Shown: one piece after another, positions 60,991 through 64,000 of the stretch
Numbering within the stretch: position 1 is the stretch's first letter
Layout: the number at the start of each line of letters is the position of its first letter
Source of the DNA: JAWHQP01 sp032586195
GTDB taxonomy: Bacteria > Pseudomonadota > Gammaproteobacteria > Enterobacterales > Pasteurellaceae
NCBI GenBank assembly: GCA_032586195.1
Contig: JAWHQP010000009.1
Location: 14,621-78,620, forward strand
Reading direction: 5' to 3'
Length of the DNA stretch: 64,000 nt
Translations under genes and position numbers: made by a program
Notes under the pieces: generated by a model
Databases searched by the model: none
What the model was told of the DNA's origin: nothing
What the model saw: only the letters and a program-made list of their open reading frames with translations

Positions 60991-62520
60991 TCAATCCTGA
61001 GCCAGTTTCTGTAATAATCGATCCATAGCCCGATAACCCAAGGCTTCGGCTAAATGGGAACGCCGGATTTTGGGTTCGTTGTTGAGATCGGCAATTGTCC
61101 GCGATACTTTTAAAATGCGGTGATAAGCACGTACCGATAACCCAAGTTTGGTCAGCGCGTTTTCTAAAAATAGAGCGTCCTGAGAGTCAATTTGGCAATA
61201 TCGTTCAATTTCTTTGCTGGATAAATGGGCATTGATTTTTCCTGCCCGGTTCAGCTGCAATTCTCTTGCCTGCAGTACCTTGGTTCGCACCTGTTCGCTG
61301 CTTTCCCCGCGCTCGCCGGCACTTTGTAGCGCTCCTTGAGGTAACAACGGAACCTCAATAGATAAATCAAAACGATCGAGAAATGGCCCCGACAATCGAT
61401 TAAGATAACGCATTACCTGCTGCGGCGAAGTACGATTGTGCGTGCCCTGATAATTGCCTGTCGGGCTGGGATTCATGGCAGCGATTAATTGAAATTTGGC
61501 GGGAAATTGAATTTTTGCCGTGGCTCGCGAAATAATAATTTCTCCGCTTTCCAGCGGCTGACGCAGAGCATCCAGTACCCGCCGTTCAAATTCCGGCAGT
61601 TCATCTAAAAATAATACGCCGTTATGAGCCAGCGAGATTTCTCCCGGCTTGGGAATAGTGCCGCCGCCCACCAATGCCGCTAATGAGGCGCTATGGTGAG
61701 GCGCCCGGAATGGGCGCTGTTTCCAATTGTGAAAGTTGAGTTCGTTATGTACCAGGCTGGTCACCGAGGCGGTTTCGATGGCTTCCCGATCGGACATTTC
61801 GGGCAGCAGAGCGGTCAGACGGCTGGCAAGCATGGTTTTGCCCGTGCCTGGCGGACCGAGAAAAAGTAAGTTATGCTGCCCCGCGGCGGCAATGGTTAAT
61901 GCCCGTTTGGCGTGCTGCTGACCGATAATATCGGTTAAATCCGTGGGTTCCGTCAGCTGAGCTTTTTCATGAGCCTGATGAGATAAATCCACTGTAGAAC
62001 CAAGTGGTGACTGATTATTCAGAAACTGTACCACTTCAAGCAGGGAATGAGCGATAAAACTTTCCTGATCGGAAACCAGCGCCGCTTCATTGGCGTTTTG
62101 TTGAGCGATAACCGTATGTCGTTTTGCCTGTCGGGCGGCCAGAATGGCGGGAATAACACCATGCACACCGCGCAGGTTGCCTGTAAGAGCAAGTTCGGCG
62201 ATGAATTCAAATTGACGTAATTTGTCGGGATCTATTTGCCCTGAAGCGGCCAGCATACCGATGGCGATGGGCAAGTCAAAACGTCCGCCTTCTTTGGGTA
62301 AATCGGCGGGAGCAAGATTGACGGTAATGCGTTTGGCGGGATATTTGAACTGAGCGTTTAATAAGGCGCTGCGTACTCTATCTTGTGCCTCTTTTACGGT
62401 TTTTTCCGGCAGCCCGACCAGAGTGAAACCGGGTTTGCCGTTGCTGATATGCACTTCTATCGTCACCAGCGGGGCCTGTACGCCCATTGAGGCCCGGCTG
62501 TAAACTACGGCGAGTGACAT
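60991..62520 (-). CDS. comM: Competence protein ComM (Mg-chelatase-like AAA+ helicase)
   Basis: Hexameric helicase that extends heteroduplex during natural transformation (known for the family). 509 residues: N-terminal Lon-like domain (KPGFTLVGLPEKTVKEAQDRVRSAL), AAA+ module with Walker A FLGPPGTGKTMLASRL, Walker B LFLDELPEFERRVLDALRQPLE, and the Mg-chelatase C-terminal domain (LSVRAYHRILKVSRTIADL). GGGAG before the start. With dprA it supports competence. Confidence 0.95.
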   Translation of the reverse strand: MSLAVVYSRASMGVQAPLVTIEVHISNGKPGFTLVGLPEKTVKEAQDRVRSALLNAQFKYPAKRITVNLAPADLPKEGGRFDLPIAIGMLAASGQIDPDKLRQFEFIAELALTGNLRGVHGVIPAILAARQAKRHTVIAQQNANEAALVSDQESFIAHSLLEVVQFLNNQSPLGSTVDLSHQAHEKAQLTEPTDLTDIIGQQHAKRALTIAAAGQHNLLFLGPPGTGKTMLASRLTALLPEMSDREAIETASVTSLVHNELNFHNWKQRPFRAPHHSASLAALVGGGTIPKPGEISLAHNGVLFLDELPEFERRVLDALRQPLESGEIIISRATAKIQFPAKFQLIAAMNPSPTGNYQGTHNRTSPQQVMRYLNRLSGPFLDRFDLSIEVPLLPQGALQSAGERGESSEQVRTKVLQARELQLNRAGKINAHLSSKEIERYCQIDSQDALFLENALTKLGLSVRAYHRILKVSRTIADLNNEPKIRRSHLAEALGYRAMDRLLQKLAQD

Positions 62521-62623
62521 AATTTTCTCCCATCATTTTTCGATAATGGAAGAATATAGAAAATCTCAAAACTCTGCAAAAGCTCACCGCACTTTTTGCG
62601 ATCAGGATCGTAAAATCAAATTG

Positions 62624-63241
62624 TTATGCGGTAAAAAGCGGGGCAAACCAGCTATTCAGTTTGTCTGAGAGTTTATCCACGCCGAGCTTGCTTAATGAGG
62701 AAAATGCCTCGACTTGAATATCGCCCTGAAATGGCAAAATAGCTTCACGCACCGTTTTTACTTGCTTACTGCGGGCGGACAGGCTGAGTTTATCCGCCTT
62801 TGTGAGCAGTAATAAAACGGGTAATTCGGCACCTACCGCCCATTCAATCATCTGTTGATCGAGCTCTTTGAGCGGATGACGGATATCCATTAAAATCACT
62901 ACACCCGCCAGGCATTCACGGTGTTGTAAGTATTCGCTCAGGGCTTTTTGCCATTGCAGCTTCATTTGTTCGGGCACGGCAGCATAGCCATAGCCCGGTA
63001 AATCGACCAGTTTACATTGAGATTCCACTTCAAACAGATTGATTAACTGGGTTCTGCCCGGCGTTTTTGAAGTTCTTGCCAGGTTTTTCTGATTGGTTAA
63101 CACATTCAACGCGGTGGATTTACCCGCGTTTGAACGACCGGCAAAGGCAATTTCAATGCCGCTATCGGCAGGTAATTGCCTGATATTGGCGGCACTGGTT
63201 AGAAAGTGGGTTTTAGCATAGTTCAATGTGAGTTCAGACAT
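62624..63241 (-). CDS. engB: Ribosome-biogenesis GTPase EngB/YsxC
   Basis: Small GTPase for large-subunit assembly. 205 residues: P-loop AFAGRSNAGKSTALNVL, switch region TPGRTQLINLFE, G3 LVDLPGYGYA, G4 TKADKLS. AGGAAC precedes the start. USS core at 62586 lies just behind it. Transcribed in the direction of comM, downstream of trmL. Confidence 0.96.
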   Translation of the reverse strand: MSELTLNYAKTHFLTSAANIRQLPADSGIEIAFAGRSNAGKSTALNVLTNQKNLARTSKTPGRTQLINLFEVESQCKLVDLPGYGYAAVPEQMKLQWQKALSEYLQHRECLAGVVILMDIRHPLKELDQQMIEWAVGAELPVLLLLTKADKLSLSARSKQVKTVREAILPFQGDIQVEAFSSLSKLGVDKLSDKLNSWFAPLFTA

Positions 63242-63271
63242 GGTGTTCCTATTGTATGAAATAGCGATTGA

Positions 63272-63748
63272 TTAACGGTTAAGGTTAGCCGCGTTTGCAT
63301 AACCTAACTGCCGCCATGCCTCATAAACGGCTACCGCAACGGAATTAGACAGGTTCATGCTGCGGCTGTTGGCGGTCATGGGAATGCGGATTTTTTGTGA
63401 CATCGGCATCTCATTTAAGATATTCATCGGGATTCCACGTGTTTCCGGGCCGAACATTAAATAATCGCCCAATTCAAATTGTACCTCGCTATGAGCAGGT
63501 CCTCCCTTGGTTGTTAGAGCGAACAGGCGTTTAGGATTTTCCATGGCGAGAAAATCCGCGTAGGTTTTATGTTTCTTGATGTCGGCAAATTCGTGATAAT
63601 CCAGCCCGGAACGGCGTAGGCGTTTGTCATCCCAGGTAAAACCGAGGGGTTCGATTAAATGCAGGCGAAAACCCGTATTAGCACATAAACGAATAATATT
63701 GCCCGTGTTTTGCGGAATTTCGGGTTCATATAAAACAATATCTAACAT
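63272..63748 (-). CDS. trmL: tRNA (cytidine/uridine-2'-O-)-methyltransferase TrmL
   Basis: SPOUT methyltransferase that modifies the wobble base of tRNA-Leu. 158 residues (157 in E. coli): MLDIVLYEPEIPQNTGNIIRLCANTG, LIEPLGF, FGPETRGIP and MNLSNSVAVAVYEAWRQ knot motifs. The ATG at 63748 matches the family start; the upstream extension does not. Confidence 0.96.
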   Translation of the reverse strand: MLDIVLYEPEIPQNTGNIIRLCANTGFRLHLIEPLGFTWDDKRLRRSGLDYHEFADIKKHKTYADFLAMENPKRLFALTTKGGPAHSEVQFELGDYLMFGPETRGIPMNILNEMPMSQKIRIPMTANSRSMNLSNSVAVAVYEAWRQLGYANAANLNR

Positions 63749-64000
63749 AATGTCATCACAAATATAAATAAAGCCAAGATTGTAGCTCAAAATAGGCTGG
63801 ATTTGTAGCGGTTGCCGGCAGATAAGGGAAATAAAGTGCGGTGTTGAAAATCGGCGTTTTTCTATCTCCCTCGGACATTCTTTTTCAAGAAAGGAAATTT
63901 GGGGTGGAAATATATATCTTCGGCATGGTCAATATTAAAAATACCGATTTTATACGCAACTTTCCATAAAAGTTGCTATGCCTTCGGCACCGTTGGCAAC
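63749..64000. other. Region upstream of trmL to the window end
   Basis: Holds a USS at 63834 and a hairpin GCAACTTT-CCATA-AAAGTTGC (63957-63977). On the minus strand a frame open from the window edge encodes VANGAEGIATFMESCV and stops at 63950; it could be the end of a gene outside the window but is too short to judge. Nothing else supportable. Confidence 0.3.

Larger units (their letters stand above)
4622..63842. repeat. DNA uptake signal sequences (USS), Haemophilus type
   Basis: Exact cores AAGTGCGGT on the plus strand begin at 5521, 10280, 21222, 27304, 29404, 29651, 30026, 32985, 36322, 37867, 39554, 42752, 45906, 48514, 53253, 53928, 56440, 60864 and 63834. Complementary cores ACCGCACTT begin at 4622, 5593, 19076, 24553, 26766, 27227, 39707, 52287, 60955 and 62586. 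Near-copies lie at 8557 (in oadA), 24522, 45952 and 55290. Most carry an AT tract and then GAGTTTT at a fixed distance. None occurs in the first 4.6 kb or inside the ribosomal protein operons. They mark self DNA for uptake in natural transformation. Confidence 0.95.

Noticed and set aside
39541..63950. Apparent similarity between 39541-39680 and 63830-63950 (USS followed by TCTTCGGCA)
   Set aside because: Only the uptake signal and a short common string agree; the sequence between is unrelated.
1..64000. tRNA, rRNA, CRISPR, prophage, restriction or toxin-antitoxin loci
   Set aside because: Looked for on both strands; nothing with the needed repeats, cloverleaf or protein motifs was seen.

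Overview
This window is chromosomal DNA of a Pasteurellaceae bacterium. The strongest mark is the Haemophilus-type DNA uptake signal, core AAGTGCGGT or its complement, of which I count 29 exact copies spread over the window, together with the transformation genes dprA and comM. The gene content (a complete gltA/acnB/icd set, a Na+-pumping oxaloacetate decarboxylase oadGAB, aspA and a full glycerol 3-phosphate regulon) fits a capnophilic succinate-forming species of the Basfia/Mannheimia succiniciproducens type better than Haemophilus. The species is inference; the family is well supported. No tRNA, rRNA, CRISPR array, prophage or intact insertion sequence is visible.

Layout. 1-2.6 kb: araC and, behind it on the same strand, a sugar ABC transporter (binding protein, then an ATPase cut by the window edge) with a convincing AraC operator and a CRP site between them. 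2.9-5.5 kb: divergent ilvC/ilvY. 5.6-6.7 kb: dprA. 6.8-10.3 kb: oadGAB behind a class II CRP-type promoter. 10.4-19 kb: the spc and alpha ribosomal protein operons (rplN to rplQ, with secY, rpmJ and rpoA), the alpha leader and a final terminator. 19-24.4 kb: a ClC chloride transporter with a small overlapping ORF, a LysR/PACE efflux pair, heat-shock hslVU, and a small exported protein. 24.5-33.6 kb: bamC (interrupted), dapA, bcp, a Kef-type K+ efflux protein, mfd, gmhA. 33.7-39.2 kb: icd, acnB and citrate synthase. 39.8-42.7 kb: arginine transporter artPIQM behind two ARG boxes. 42.8-45.9 kb: gor and aspA. 46-50.4 kb: an accessory-looking cluster of a LysR regulator, a GntP-family permease and a second LeuCD-type hydro-lyase. 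50.9-60.8 kb: glpABC, glpQ (frameshifted), glpT, glpF and divergent glpK. 61-63.7 kb: comM, engB, trmL.

How it fits together. Oxaloacetate decarboxylase, aspartase, citrate synthase/aconitase/isocitrate dehydrogenase and the anaerobic glycerol 3-phosphate dehydrogenase give a picture of C4-dicarboxylate-centred, largely anaerobic metabolism governed by CRP and FNR-type sites, which are visible in front of oadG, aspA, glpA, glpT and the sugar transporter. Two genes carry apparent disabling lesions (an in-frame TGA in bamC and a one-base loss in a T run near the end of glpQ); a third possible frameshift lies behind the ClC gene. No plainly new system is evident; the points most worth following are the AraC-controlled non-AraF transporter, the LysR/GntP/LeuCD-like cluster, and an extended uptake signal in which GAGTTTT sits at a fixed distance from the core.
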